Shown one piece after another: positions 1 to 7,104 of a stretch of 20,256 nucleotides of DNA. The notes under the pieces were generated by a model. The model was not told where the DNA came from, did no database searches, and saw only the letters and a list, made by a program, of their open reading frames with translations. The position numbers were made by a program, and so were the translations under genes. Source of the stretch: Planctomycetota bacterium (lineage in GTDB: Bacteria > Planctomycetota > DG-23 > SLPQ01); the NCBI GenBank assembly GCA_021160625.1, contig JAGHCE010000031.1, positions 1 to 20,256 on the forward strand, given 5' to 3'. Position 1 is the first letter of the stretch. Each line of letters starts with the position of its first letter.

Positions 1-2
1 CG

Positions 3-623
3 CGTGCCCACGAGGTGGATACGAGCGAGTTCTCAAGAGCCCTGCACGCCGAGCTCCAGCAGGTGGAGGCCCTCGAAGTTGTGCCTGACGCGGCCCTCGT
101 CAAGGCCGTGGAAACGGGCGGATTCCTTCTCCCGCGCGACGGCCTCAAGCTTGCCGACGCGCTCTCGCTCGACGGGCTCTTCGTCGCGATTGTTACCGGG
201 TATGACCCCTATGGGGAACCCGTGGTGGGGGTGGGGCTTACACTTTTCAGCAGGGCTGCCGCACCGCTTTCCCCAGTCGACCTGGACAGGGTTATCCAGG
301 GGGCGAGGCCCCTGCCTATGCCCACCGGTCCGGGTGCGCAGCCGGTGACGGCGGTCTTCGCCGTTTACGACGCCTCGCAGCAGACCTTGCGCCGCAGGAT
401 CGGGTGGTTCGCCGAGGGGCACACGGCCTCGGACGTGGGGCTGGGCTGGGAGCGCTACTACCGGTCAATGCCTTTATATATGCGCTTCGTGTCATACGAG
501 ATGACCTGGCGGATATTCTCCCGGATCGACGCGGACATCGTCAAGGGGCAGATAGCCGCGCGGTCGGCCGAGGCTTCGGCTTCCGAAGGCGGCTTGGCTC
601 CACATCCGCCGCCTGGACAGTGA
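3..623 (+). CDS. Partial CsgG/PelC-like envelope protein (5' end outside window)
   Basis: The reading frame is open from the first complete codon, so the N-terminus lies upstream. A GTG at 15 is only an internal candidate start. The visible part has an alpha/beta pattern: a helix ending in ALHAELQ, a strand with EVVPDAALVKA, the LADALSLDGLFVAIVTGYDPYGEP block, then VGVGLTLFS. In the family of CsgG/PelC/GNA1162-type lipoproteins, a 'component decides which target is available, then a beta-strand pair GLxLxLFS' arrangement is usual. The second half (VFAVYDASQQ, GHTASDVGLGWERYYRS, YEMTWRIFS) describes a conserved-looking tail. The end is Pro/Gly/Ala-rich and unstructured. It stops 15 bases before xerC and may share its transcript. 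The family assignment is by resemblance only; no lipobox is visible because the start is missing. That it is a real gene is fairly sure; its function is not. Confidence 0.6.
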   Translation, partial: RAHEVDTSEFSRALHAELQQVEALEVVPDAALVKAVETGGFLLPRDGLKLADALSLDGLFVAIVTGYDPYGEPVVGVGLTLFSRAAAPLSPVDLDRVIQGARPLPMPTGPGAQPVTAVFAVYDASQQTLRRRIGWFAEGHTASDVGLGWERYYRSMPLYMRFVSYEMTWRIFSRIDADIVKGQIAARSAEASASEGGLAPHPPPGQ

Positions 624-638
624 CCGAGGCCGGGCGAG

Positions 639-1541
639 ATGGACGCTTTCAAAGAAGCGGCGAAGGCATTTCTTGAGCATCTTGACGCCGCGCGCAACTA
701 TTCTGCGCACACCCTGCGCGCTTACCGCCAGGACCTTGAGCAGTTCGGCCGGTTCCTGGAACAGGCCGGCCTGTCAAGTGACCCTGAGCGGGTAACCCGG
801 CTGGACATACGGGCCTACCTTGCCCATCTTGCCACTCTCGAGATAGGAAAGCGCACCGTGGCCCGCAAGCTTTCCACGCTGCGGTCATTTTTCAGGTTTC
901 TCGTGACCCGTTCGAAGACGGCGAAGAATCCCTGTACCGGCATACGCTCGCCGAGGCTGGGCAGGACACTCCCGCGCTTTCTCGACGAGGCCTCCGTGGA
1001 AAGGCTGCTGGAAGCGCCGAAGGGTCAGGGTCACCTTGCCTGCCGCGACAGGGCGATACTCGAAACGCTCTACTCGTCGGGCCTGAGAGTGGGCGAGCTC
1101 GTGGCCCTTGACGTAAGGGACGTGGATTTTATCGGCGAGGTGATAAAGGCGCGCGGCAAGGGGAAAAAGGAAAGGCTCGCCCCGATCGGGCGGGCGGCCT
1201 CACAGGCTATCGACGAATACCTCCTGCGGCGCCGCCGGGACCTGCGGTTCGTTGAGGTGGAGCCGGAGGCGCTCTTTCTGAATCGCTTCGGCCGGAGGCT
1301 ATCACAGCGGTCGGTGGCGCGCCTCCTGAGGAAGTATCTCCTCAGCGCGGGACTGCCGGCGAACGCATCTGCCCATACGCTTCGTCATTCGTTCGCCACG
1401 CATTTGCTTGACAGGGGCGCGGATCTTAGAAGTGTGCAGGAGCTCCTCGGCCATACGAGCCTTCAAACGACGCAAATGTACACCCACGTGACGACCAGCC
1501 GGTTGAAAAAAGCTTACGAAAAGGCTCACCCCCGGTCCTGA
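639..1541 (+). CDS. xerC: Tyrosine recombinase XerC-type
   Basis: A 300-residue site-specific tyrosine recombinase of the XerC/XerD class, which resolves chromosome dimers at dif during division. Residues 1-90 form the SAM-like core-binding domain (YSAHTLRAYRQDL; VARKLSTLRSFFRFL). Residues about 110-295 form the catalytic domain. Active-site residues are visible: R150 in SSGLRVGEL, K174 in ARGKGKKER, H246 and R249 in HTLRH, H272 in LGHTSLQTT, and nucleophile Y281 in MYTHV. The length is normal for Xer proteins. The ATG start is preceded by GAGG at 626-629, nine bases upstream. It follows the partial envelope gene by 15 bases. Its last 16 bases overlap the convergent PHP gene. Xer proteins are often called phage integrases, but nothing else here indicates a mobile element, so a housekeeping role is the best reading. 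XerC versus XerD cannot be settled without alignment. Confidence 0.93.
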   Translation: MDAFKEAAKAFLEHLDAARNYSAHTLRAYRQDLEQFGRFLEQAGLSSDPERVTRLDIRAYLAHLATLEIGKRTVARKLSTLRSFFRFLVTRSKTAKNPCTGIRSPRLGRTLPRFLDEASVERLLEAPKGQGHLACRDRAILETLYSSGLRVGELVALDVRDVDFIGEVIKARGKGKKERLAPIGRAASQAIDEYLLRRRRDLRFVEVEPEALFLNRFGRRLSQRSVARLLRKYLLSAGLPANASAHTLRHSFATHLLDRGADLRSVQELLGHTSLQTTQMYTHVTTSRLKKAYEKAHPRS

Positions 1542-2353
1542 CGGCGCCCGAGCAACACGGCCGGGTCCAGGAAATCCTCGCGCGCCAGGCCGAGTTCCCC
1601 GGCAAAGTCCCAGGCCGCATCGAGGGTGTCAATCCGAGGCGCAGAGTGGGCGTCGCTTCCCACCGTGAAACGCACGCCTTCATCGCGCGCTATGGAAAAG
1701 AGCCTGTGCGTCGCGTCGCGGTAGCGCTCGTGAACGGCCGCGGCGCCGTTTATTTCCAGGGCGACGTTGTGGGCGGCGGCGGCCGCACAAATCCGGTGCA
1801 TCCGGTCGTCGGTTATCAGTGCGGCTACCGCGCGCGGGTCGCCGAAGGGGTCGTTCGGCACGACCAGGGGATGCGCGACGGCGTCGACGAACGGCAATCT
1901 CACCGCCGCATCGAGGTACTCGACCATTTTGCTGGCCGCCGTTTCGGGTGAGGCCCCGCGCTGGGGGCCGATGTCGTTGAAATGGAAGTGGCTTGCGGCC
2001 AGGAGAACAAAGTCCAGCTCCCGTGCGAATTGCGCGTCGATTGTGACCCTGCCCGGCGCCACCATCTCCGCTTCGCATCCGACAAGGATTTCAACATCGC
2101 TGTCCGCCGCCGCGGCTGCCTTGCGGACGCGTTGGATTATTTCGGGCCCCGAGTTTTCATACCATTTGGGTACCCAGTCAGCAGGCAGCGCGAAGTGATC
2201 CGTGATGCAGATGATTTCAAGGCCCCTTCGTTTCGCTTCCTGGGCGTAGACGATAACAGAGGAGAGCGCCTCGTCGTGGACGGCGCAGGGAGACAGCCCC
2301 GTGTGAATGTGGAGGTCGTAGGGCGGGGGTGTTTGGTTGTTGGTATCCTGCAT
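1526..2353 (-). CDS. PHP-domain metal-dependent phosphoesterase
   Basis: A 275-residue PHP-domain protein, a TIM-like barrel with a multinuclear metal site found in histidinol phosphatases, YcdX/trpH-type phosphoesterases and polymerase PHP domains. Metal-ligand motifs appear in order: HIHT (H15, H17), TDH (D52, H53), the GCEAEM strand (E94 or E96), ASHFHF (H122), AHPL (H161) and GSDAH (D234, H236). The LHIHTGLSPCA start and the whole-protein length fit the stand-alone HisK/YcdX-like group rather than a polymerase fusion. The ATG has GAGG eight bases upstream on the minus strand. The gene is convergent with xerC and overlaps it by 16 bases with no terminator seen between them, so antisense transcripts at the 3' ends are likely. 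The substrate is unknown; histidinol-phosphatase activity is possible, and hisG lies elsewhere in the window, but distance argues against an operon. Confidence 0.9.
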   Translation of the reverse strand: MQDTNNQTPPPYDLHIHTGLSPCAVHDEALSSVIVYAQEAKRRGLEIICITDHFALPADWVPKWYENSGPEIIQRVRKAAAAADSDVEILVGCEAEMVAPGRVTIDAQFARELDFVLLAASHFHFNDIGPQRGASPETAASKMVEYLDAAVRLPFVDAVAHPLVVPNDPFGDPRAVAALITDDRMHRICAAAAAHNVALEINGAAAVHERYRDATHRLFSIARDEGVRFTVGSDAHSAPRIDTLDAAWDFAGELGLAREDFLDPAVLLGRRQDRG

Positions 2354-2399
2354 ATCCTTATCCTCGAAGTGAACCGGTAAACGCCGACTGTGCGCGCCA

Positions 2400-2427
2400 A
2401 TTATGCAGCCGCCGCGCCCCTATGCAA
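2400..2427 (-). promoter_or_regulatory. Candidate sigma-70-like promoter of the PHP gene
   Basis: Read on the minus strand: TTGCAT (-35, at 2422-2427), a 16-base spacer, then CATAAT (-10, at 2400-2405, five of six matches to TATAAT). The -10 box lies about 47 bases upstream of the PHP start codon. The -35 match is weak (three of six). The palindromic repeat array begins six bases beyond the -35 box. Confidence 0.4.
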
Positions 2428-2433
2428 GACGCC

Positions 2434-2745
2434 GGGGGTCTTCGACCCCTCTTCGCTACGGGGGCCACGGACGTTGTCCGTGGCAGTCAACTGACCTTCC
2501 GGGGGTCTTCGCCCCCTTTCTGCTACGGGGGAGGGCTTCGCCCCCTTCCTGCTAAGGGGGCCGCAGACGTTGTCTGCGGCAATCATCTGATCTTCCGGAG
2601 GGCTTCGCCCCCTTTTTGCTGTGGGGGCCGGCACGTTGTGCCGGGAAGTCCACTGACCTTCCGCGGGCGCGGCAAGCGGCGCCCCTACGGGTGATGTGTG
2701 TGCCACGGCGGGTCTTGCCCCGCCGTGCGGATCATATTCCGCGTG
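2434..2745. repeat. Composite palindromic repeat array, three tandem units
   Basis: This non-coding stretch holds three near-tandem copies of a unit made of hairpin modules. Module A is a G-run/C-run hairpin around a TTC loop (GGGGTC 2435-2440 with GACCCC 2444-2449; degenerate copies near 2501 and 2532, and 2598). Module B is a hairpin with a GTT loop, and its stem differs in each copy while staying paired: GCCACGGAC/GTCCGTGGC (2464-2484), GCCGCAGAC/GTCTGCGGC (2560-2580), CCGGCAC/GTGCCGG (2628-2644). Each B is followed by a tail reading roughly CANCTGACCTTCCG. A C-type module (2663-2690) and a D-type hairpin, CACGGCGGG/CCCGCCGTG at 2704-2727, close the array. Open frames here exist on both strands but only reflect the repeat composition. 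Confidence 0.9.
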
Positions 2746-2760
2746 CGGCCCGCCAGATAG

Positions 2761-2798
2761 AAAAAAGGGAGCCGGGACTCGTATGTGCCCCGGCTCTC
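2761..2798 (-). terminator. Rho-independent terminator of the outer-membrane protein gene
   Basis: On the minus strand an eight-base-pair GC-rich stem, GAGCCGGG pairing with CCCGGCTC (plus-strand arms 2769-2776 and 2789-2796), with a 12-base loop, is followed by CCCTTTTTT. It lies about 35 bases past the stop codon of the gene ending at 2835. The U-tract and GC stem make it a canonical intrinsic terminator. Confidence 0.88.
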
Positions 2799-2834
2799 TT
2801 GAGGTGCCTCTGTTTGGACGGCTGCCCAGGCGGC

Positions 2835-3578
2835 TTAGAACGCGTACGTGGCGCCGACGGTGGCCGCGATGTCGGGTGTCCTGTTGTCGAGGCCGACCGT
2901 GATGCCGCAGTCGAGCACCAGGTTTTCGTTTACCTCGAAGGTGGCGCCTGCGAGCGCGCGTGTGGACTTGTCGTCACGGTTGCCGTCGGCCGAGTGGTTG
3001 TAGGCGATCTCGGCCACGAGCGCAACGGAGTCGATTACCGGCACCTCGACGGCGGCCGAGAGGAAATAGACGTCGTCTGCGTTCTGGAGGGCGTCATATC
3101 CGCCGTTTAGATAAAGCGCCATATCCTGCGGCAGCGCAAACGAAACGGCCACGACCGACGAGCCGTCGATCTCCTCGCTGCTCAAGCCCTCGGACCTGTT
3201 TCCCGTCGGGAAACTGCCGGCTATGGTAAGCGCCGCGGCAACGTCGCTCTCGTCGTCCCCGGCAAAGCGCCACTTCGCCATAAGGGTGATGTCCTCAAAG
3301 CCCTGGTAGTGGCAACCGTCGTCCTCGCAGTCGATTACGTAGCTCTGGCCGAGATGAAGGTCTACATTTTCGACGAGGCCGTACGCAATCGCAACCTCGC
3401 TTCCCCAGGCCTTCTCGCCGTTGCCAGAGCCATACCCCAAGCCTCCTTCGACTTCCCATGCACCGGGCTCGACGATGCCGGTGTCCTCGGTTTCAAGAGG
3501 CCTTCCGGCAAGCGCAAACGGTGCCGCAAGAAGCACCAGAACTGCACACAACACCATACCTCTACCATACTTGCCCAT
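2835..3578 (-). CDS. Outer-membrane beta-barrel protein (MetA-pathway/phenol-degradation transporter-like)
   Basis: A 247-residue exported protein. Residues 1-24 are a signal peptide: a basic n-region (GKYGR), a hydrophobic core, and a probable cleavage after ALA24. The mature part starts with RPLETEDTGIVEPGAWEVE, which resembles the start of the PF13557-type (MetA pathway) outer-membrane proteins. It continues as alternating amphipathic strands (GLVENVDLHLGQSY, EDITLMAKWRF, AALTIAGSFPTGN, MALYLNGGYD, VALVAEIAYN) and ends in an aromatic residue (TYAF), typical of barrels inserted by BamA. It has only two cysteines in the mature chain, in a short acidic loop (DCEDDGCH), and one more near the C-terminus. 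The start has a perfect AAAGGAG box eight bases upstream. It is a single-gene unit with its own promoter and terminator. Likely a small porin or transporter; its substrate cannot be told. Confidence 0.85.
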   Translation of the reverse strand: MGKYGRGMVLCAVLVLLAAPFALAGRPLETEDTGIVEPGAWEVEGGLGYGSGNGEKAWGSEVAIAYGLVENVDLHLGQSYVIDCEDDGCHYQGFEDITLMAKWRFAGDDESDVAAALTIAGSFPTGNRSEGLSSEEIDGSSVVAVSFALPQDMALYLNGGYDALQNADDVYFLSAAVEVPVIDSVALVAEIAYNHSADGNRDDKSTRALAGATFEVNENLVLDCGITVGLDNRTPDIAATVGATYAF

Positions 3579-3672
3579 TCACTGCACTCCTTTCCCATAA
3601 AGGGGTTCCTGAACCGTAAACGCCCGAGCAAGCCGCTTCCAATGTCGCGGCCGGCCCGGCCTGGATAACACA

Positions 3673-3700
3673 ATTATGCTAATCGTAATACCATTCGCAA
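3673..3700 (-). promoter_or_regulatory. Candidate sigma-70-like promoter of the outer-membrane protein gene
   Basis: On the minus strand: TTGCGA (plus-strand 3695-3700), a 16-base spacer, then CATAAT (3673-3678, five of six to consensus). It lies about 95 bases upstream of the ATG at 3578, in the only AT-rich patch of this intergenic region. No stronger candidate was seen nearer the gene. Confidence 0.5.
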
Positions 3701-3704
3701 GGGA

Positions 3705-3880
3705 CAACCGACCTTCCGTGGGCCAGGCTCCCCTCGTCCCTTGTTCCTACGTTACTATGTGGCACTGGTGGCTGTGTAGGGCGCGGCTTGCCGCGCGCGG
3801 AACAAACGTAGTGCAATATCGCACGGCGGGGCAAGACCCGCCGTGGTACACATATCACCCAAGGGGCACCGTGCCGAGCG
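3705..3880. repeat. Palindromic repeat array, modules E and inverted D
   Basis: The array starts with a degenerate B/C tail (CCGACCTTCCG near 3709). Module E follows: a conserved leader TGTGGCACTGGTGGCT (3759-3774) then the hairpin GCGCGG/CCGCGC around CTTG (3781-3796). An exact inverted copy of the D hairpin seen at 2704-2727 is next, with arms CACGGCGGG (3822-3830) and CCCGCCGTG (3837-3845). A short GGCACCGTGCC palindrome lies at 3865-3875. There is no convincing gene. The stretch 3881-4145 that follows holds only the inverted repeat listed separately and a GGAAATTTCC palindrome at 4009-4018. Confidence 0.8.
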
Positions 3881-3978
3881 GCACCGCCAATCCTCCTGTT
3901 GCTTCGTAACCCTGATAACGAGTTGTCACGGCTGCCCGAAATAGGACCCGCAGGCATTCCAAAGTTTTAGTAGTCCAA

Positions 3979-4002
3979 CAGTGTAAGGAGCGCCTAACAC
4001 TG
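3979..4002. other. 24-bp near-perfect inverted repeat (operator or hairpin)
   Basis: Arms CAGTGT (3979-3984) and AGG (3986-3988) pair with CCT (3993-3995) and ACACTG (3997-4002), giving nine base pairs around one A/A mismatch and an AGCG loop. It belongs to none of the repeat modules seen elsewhere in the window. It could be a regulator-binding dyad or an RNA hairpin; no T-tract follows, so it is not an intrinsic terminator on the plus strand. It lies about 340 bases before the promoter of the sugar cassette. Confidence 0.5.
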
Positions 4003-4145
4003 GTCAAGGGAAATTTCCGGAATCCGCAGGGGATTTTTGGAGACTCTAAGGCCCTCCTTGCTCTGTGTGGGACTTTTGCTTCTTCCTTGCAGGGGCGTGG
4101 GCGATAGGCGTGGAGTACGCGCGCCCGATACCGCTACCGGGAAAC

Positions 4146-4335
4146 GAGGGCGCGAGTGAACCAGCGCCCCTACACATTCCACGTGCGGCAAGCCGCACCC
4201 TACGTCGCTGAACACATTCCTTGGGACAGTTACTACGGAGGGAGTTGCAAAAAGAGGATGAAGGCCCGCGGAAGGCCAGTGGATTTCCCGGCACAACGTG
4301 CCGGCCCCTATAGCAAAAAGGGGTCGAAGACCCCC
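4146..4335. repeat. Palindromic repeat array in reverse orientation
   Basis: Modules are present as reverse complements of those at 2434-2745. They are a GGGCGC/GCGCCC hairpin (4148-4169), an E-type hairpin GTGCGG/CCGCAC around CAAG (4183-4198), a B hairpin CCGGCAC/GTGCCGG around AAC (4288-4304) preceded by the reversed GGAAGGCCAGTGGA tail, and an A hairpin GGGGTC/GACCCC around GAA (4320-4334). The C-run end of the A module stops six bases short of the TTGACA box of the next promoter. Between 4200 and 4270 the sequence is degenerate. Confidence 0.85.
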
Positions 4336-4341
4336 GCCCAT

Positions 4342-4369
4342 TTGACACAGCCTGTTCGAGGCTTAGTAT
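4342..4369 (+). promoter_or_regulatory. Sigma-70-like promoter of the sugar-metabolism cassette
   Basis: A perfect TTGACA (4342-4347), a 16-base spacer and TAGTAT (4364-4369, four of six to TATAAT). The predicted transcript would start near 4376, leaving a leader of about 55 bases to the ATG at 4432. It is placed immediately next to the end of the palindromic array. Confidence 0.65.
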
Positions 4370-4431
4370 GAATACGGCAGTGGCGTTTTGTGAATCGGTG
4401 CGAACGGGACCCGTTGAAGGTGAGGACTGTT

Positions 4432-5475
4432 ATGGTCAAGCGCCGTGTGGTTACAAGAGACGGATACGGCAGGATAGCCGTCGGCGAGGAGTCGATACCT
4501 CTGCTGGGTGAGGGCAGCGTTCTTGTGGAGGTGAAGGCCTCGCTTGTCAGCCCCGGGACGGAGCTCGGCGGGGTCGTAGAGTTGAGAAAAAACCCCGAAC
4601 CCTCCCGCAAGGCCGCCGCATTCGGTTACGGTAATGCAGGCGTCATACTCGAGACAGGCGACGCAGTCACGGGGCTTGAAAAGGGAATGCGCGTCGCCTG
4701 CATCGGCGCAGGCTATGCCCAGCATGCCTCGCACGCCGTGGTCCCACAAAACCTGACCGTTCCTATTGCTGACGGCCTTTCCTTCGAAGAGGCGGCATTC
4801 GCGCACCTGGCGGCTACGGCTCTCCAGGCGGTAAGGAGGTCCCAGGTCGCGCTCGGGCATACGGTGGCGGTTTTCGGCTTGGGGATAGTCGGCCAGGTCG
4901 CCTCGCAGCTGGCACGGGCCTCGGGCGCGCGCGTTATCGGCATTGACCGCCTGGGGCTTCGGATTGACGTTGCGAGGAAAAGCGGCATTGACCTTGCCGT
5001 TGACTTCTCCGGGACGGACCCGGTCGAAGCCGCTCAGGACTTGACCAATGGGCACGGCATTGACATTGCCATTATGGCCTTCGGCGGCGACGCCAACATC
5101 GCCATACGCCAGGCGGTCTCGATGATGAAGACCGCCCCCGACACGCACAAGATGGGCACGATCACGATTGTGGGAGGGGCGCGTTTTGAGGGGCACTTTC
5201 CCACATCTTTCGGCAACATCGACATCCGCGCGTCGTCTCGCTGCGGGCCGGGGTATCACGACGAACAGTGGGAGCGCGGCGCGGATTATCCGCCGGTTTT
5301 CGTCGAGTGGACGAGCAGGCGCAACCTGGAGGTGGTTACGAGCTTTACCGCCGAGGGACGCCTCAACATCGAGGGGCTCATCACGCACCGCGTGGCGCTT
5401 GAGGAAGCGCCGGAGGCCTGCGAGGAACTGATCGATCACCCCGACCGGGCGCTTGGAGTGATACTCTTGCCGTAA
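4432..5475 (+). CDS. Zinc-less medium-chain (alcohol dehydrogenase-like) oxidoreductase
   Basis: A 347-residue MDR-superfamily NAD(P)-dependent dehydrogenase. The GroES-like N-terminal domain covers about residues 1-140. It carries SPGTE (40-44) in place of the zinc-binding cysteine motif and has no four-cysteine structural zinc lobe (only three Cys in all), so it is probably zinc-independent. The Rossmann fold carries the dinucleotide motif GLGIVG (149-154) with an acidic D172 at the end of the next strand, suggesting NAD preference. RCGPGYHDEQWERG and DYPPVFVEWT match the group of 'bi-domain type' oxidoreductases acting on sugars and polyols. I start it at ATG 4432 because GGTGAGG lies six bases upstream; a GTG at 4390 in frame has no such site. 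It is the first gene of a cassette and is followed 37 bases later by an enolase-superfamily gene. Likely oxidises a sugar or polyol hydroxyl; the substrate is unknown. Confidence 0.85.
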   Translation: MVKRRVVTRDGYGRIAVGEESIPLLGEGSVLVEVKASLVSPGTELGGVVELRKNPEPSRKAAAFGYGNAGVILETGDAVTGLEKGMRVACIGAGYAQHASHAVVPQNLTVPIADGLSFEEAAFAHLAATALQAVRRSQVALGHTVAVFGLGIVGQVASQLARASGARVIGIDRLGLRIDVARKSGIDLAVDFSGTDPVEAAQDLTNGHGIDIAIMAFGGDANIAIRQAVSMMKTAPDTHKMGTITIVGGARFEGHFPTSFGNIDIRASSRCGPGYHDEQWERGADYPPVFVEWTSRRNLEVVTSFTAEGRLNIEGLITHRVALEEAPEACEELIDHPDRALGVILLP

Positions 5476-5512
5476 TTGTATAAACCCGTCTGTATGCCAG
5501 GGGAGGCGCGAA

Positions 5513-6895
5513 ATGTCCAGAGACACCGATATCACAGTCAAGGAAGTCCGGCTCGGCTTCAGGCGGTTTGACTACCGTACGCCGATGAAGTTTCGCGGGG
5601 TCGTCGGCAGCAAGTCGATGACCTGCGATGCGGCGGTCCTTGCCGAAACTCCCGCCGGCAAGACGGCGTGGGGCTTCGGCTCGATGATCGTGGGCAGCAC
5701 CTGGTCCTTCCCGTCGAAAAAACTAGACTCAACCGGGGATGTCCTCAGGGCCTTGTCAGCCAGAGCCACAAAGATCGTCACGAGCGCCTGCGGCAGCGAG
5801 TACCGCCATCCTCTCGACCATAGCCACGTTCTCGAGCCGCTCTTCCTGCGGGACGCGGTCGAGTACGCTACCGAGGTAAACCTCGGCGAGGCCGTGCCGC
5901 CGCTTGCCACCCTCGTTGCCACGAGCCCCCTGGACGCCGCCATCCACGACGCCTTCGGCAAGGTAAACGGGCTCAACGTCTACAACGCCTACGGCCCGGA
6001 CTTCGCTTCGAACGATCTGGCCACCTACCTCGATGACCGGTTCAAGGGCGAATACCTCGATATGTATACGCTGCGCGAGCCCAAGCGCACTATGCCGCTT
6101 TATCACCTTGTAGGCGGCATCGACGCGTTGACGCAAGCCGACCTCAAGGAGCGCATCGACGACGCCCTGCCCGAGACCCTCGGCGAATGGATGAAGGCCG
6201 ACGGCCTGACGCACCTCAAGATAAAGATGGACGGGCAGGACGCCGCCTGGGACATCCAGCGCATCATCGCCGTAAACGAGGTTGCCGATTCGGTCGACCC
6301 CGGGCGCGACTGGCAGTTTTCAATCGACTTCAACGAGCGCTGCGAAAACGTGGACTACCTCCTCGATGTCCTCGCCAAGGTAAAGGAATCCTCGGCAGAG
6401 GCCTTCGACCGGATCCAGTACATCGAGCAGCCCACCTCGCGCGACCTCGATGCCAATCCCCAGAACAAGATGCACGAGGCGGCCAAGATAAAGCCCGTCG
6501 TCATCGACGAGGCACTCACCGGCTACGAGAGTCTGCTGACAAGCATCGAGATGGGCTATTCCGGCGTGGCGCTGAAGGCCTGCAAAGGCCAGTCGCAGTC
6601 GCTTATCCTTGGTGCGGCCGCTCAGAAGCTGGGCCTCTTCCTGTGTGTTCAGGACCTCACCTGCACCGGCCCCAGCTACCTCCACTCGGTGGGTCTGGCC
6701 GCCAGGATTCCCACCGTCGCCGCCGTCGAGGGCAACGGCCGACAGTACTGCCCCGCGGCCAACGAGGAATTCGCCAGAATCTTTCCGACGACGTTCAAGG
6801 TCACCGGCGGAACCATAGAAACCGGCGTCCTAACCGGGCCGGGCCTCGGCTGCGTTCCCGATGGATACGTCGGCGAGGGGCTTGAGGTCCTGTAA
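5513..6895 (+). CDS. Enolase-superfamily (mandelate racemase/muconate lactonizing enzyme-like) protein
   Basis: A 460-residue member of the enolase superfamily, which abstracts the alpha-proton of a carboxylate and then racemises or dehydrates it. The N-terminal capping domain spans roughly residues 1-165. The barrel shows the KxK general base (K236, K238 in LKIKMDG), and metal ligands D272 (SIDFNE), E305 (YIEQPT) and D332/E333 (VIDEAL). On the opposite face K355 and K358 lie in ALKACKG. It is longer than the 350-400 residues usual for MR/MLE enzymes, with extra sequence around 165-230. The start has GGGGAGG six bases upstream. It sits in a cassette with an MDR dehydrogenase and a sugar isomerase, so an acid-sugar dehydratase or epimerase is my inference. 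It does not show enough for me to name a substrate (galactarate, fuconate, and so on). The TAA is followed directly by a palindromic repeat. Confidence 0.88.
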   Translation: MSRDTDITVKEVRLGFRRFDYRTPMKFRGVVGSKSMTCDAAVLAETPAGKTAWGFGSMIVGSTWSFPSKKLDSTGDVLRALSARATKIVTSACGSEYRHPLDHSHVLEPLFLRDAVEYATEVNLGEAVPPLATLVATSPLDAAIHDAFGKVNGLNVYNAYGPDFASNDLATYLDDRFKGEYLDMYTLREPKRTMPLYHLVGGIDALTQADLKERIDDALPETLGEWMKADGLTHLKIKMDGQDAAWDIQRIIAVNEVADSVDPGRDWQFSIDFNERCENVDYLLDVLAKVKESSAEAFDRIQYIEQPTSRDLDANPQNKMHEAAKIKPVVIDEALTGYESLLTSIEMGYSGVALKACKGQSQSLILGAAAQKLGLFLCVQDLTCTGPSYLHSVGLAARIPTVAAVEGNGRQYCPAANEEFARIFPTTFKVTGGTIETGVLTGPGLGCVPDGYVGEGLEVL

Positions 6896-7066
6896 GGGGG
6901 CCTTCGACCCCTCTTTGCTAAGGGGGCCGCGGGCGGTGCCCGTGGCGGTCAACTGACCTTTTGCGTGCCGAATGGGTAGGACGGATACTCTTGTCTGCCG
7001 ACATTTATTCTACACAATGATGTGGCACTGGTGGCTCTGTAGGGTGGGGCTTGCCCCACGCGGAAA
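6896..7066. repeat. Palindromic repeat array filling the gap between enolase-like and isomerase genes
   Basis: This array begins at the base after the TAA of the enolase-like gene. It has an imperfect A hairpin (6897-6911), a B hairpin GCCGCGGGC/GCCCGTGGC around GGT with one G-U pair (6926-6946), and the tail GGTCAACTGACCTT. An F module follows (near 6978-7000, ending TCTTGTCTGCCGACATTTAT). Then comes an E module, with leader TGTGGCACTGGTGGCT at 7021-7036 and hairpin GTGGGG/CCCCAC around CTTG (7044-7059). The isomerase ribosome-binding site starts about 20 bases past its end. A frame opening at TTG 7051 inside the repeat is spurious. Confidence 0.88.
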
Positions 7067-7088
7067 TGTTTTTTAGTCGGAACTGCTC

Positions 7089-7104
7089 GGGGAGGACCGT
7101 AGTG
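7089..7104 (+). promoter_or_regulatory. Ribosome-binding site and GTG start of the sugar isomerase gene
   Basis: GGGGAGG (7089-7095) lies six bases before GTG 7102, which begins the typical N-terminus ME-CVFSKHLQ. This decides the start in favour of GTG 7102 over the in-frame ATG 7063 and TTG 7051, which would place part of the protein inside the palindromic repeat. Confidence 0.8.

Noticed and set aside
639..1541. xerC as an integrase of a mobile element
   Set aside because: No attachment-site repeats, excision partner or phage genes are nearby, and the protein has the length and motifs of housekeeping Xer recombinases.
2329..2706. Open frames of 101-121 codons in the repeat array before the outer-membrane protein gene
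   Set aside because: They are built from the palindromic modules on both strands, have repeated FCYGG/RGSSPPF-like segments, and similar frames appear wherever the repeats occur (4046-4348, 9645-9905, 18599-18913).
4363..5541. A 392-codon minus-strand open frame opposite the MDR dehydrogenase gene
   Set aside because: It lies antisense to a gene with a good promoter, a ribosome-binding site and family motifs, and has no recognisable domain itself.
7051..7101. N-terminal extension of the sugar isomerase gene
   Set aside because: It starts within the E hairpin of the repeat, while GTG 7102 has a GGGGAGG box and gives the usual family start.
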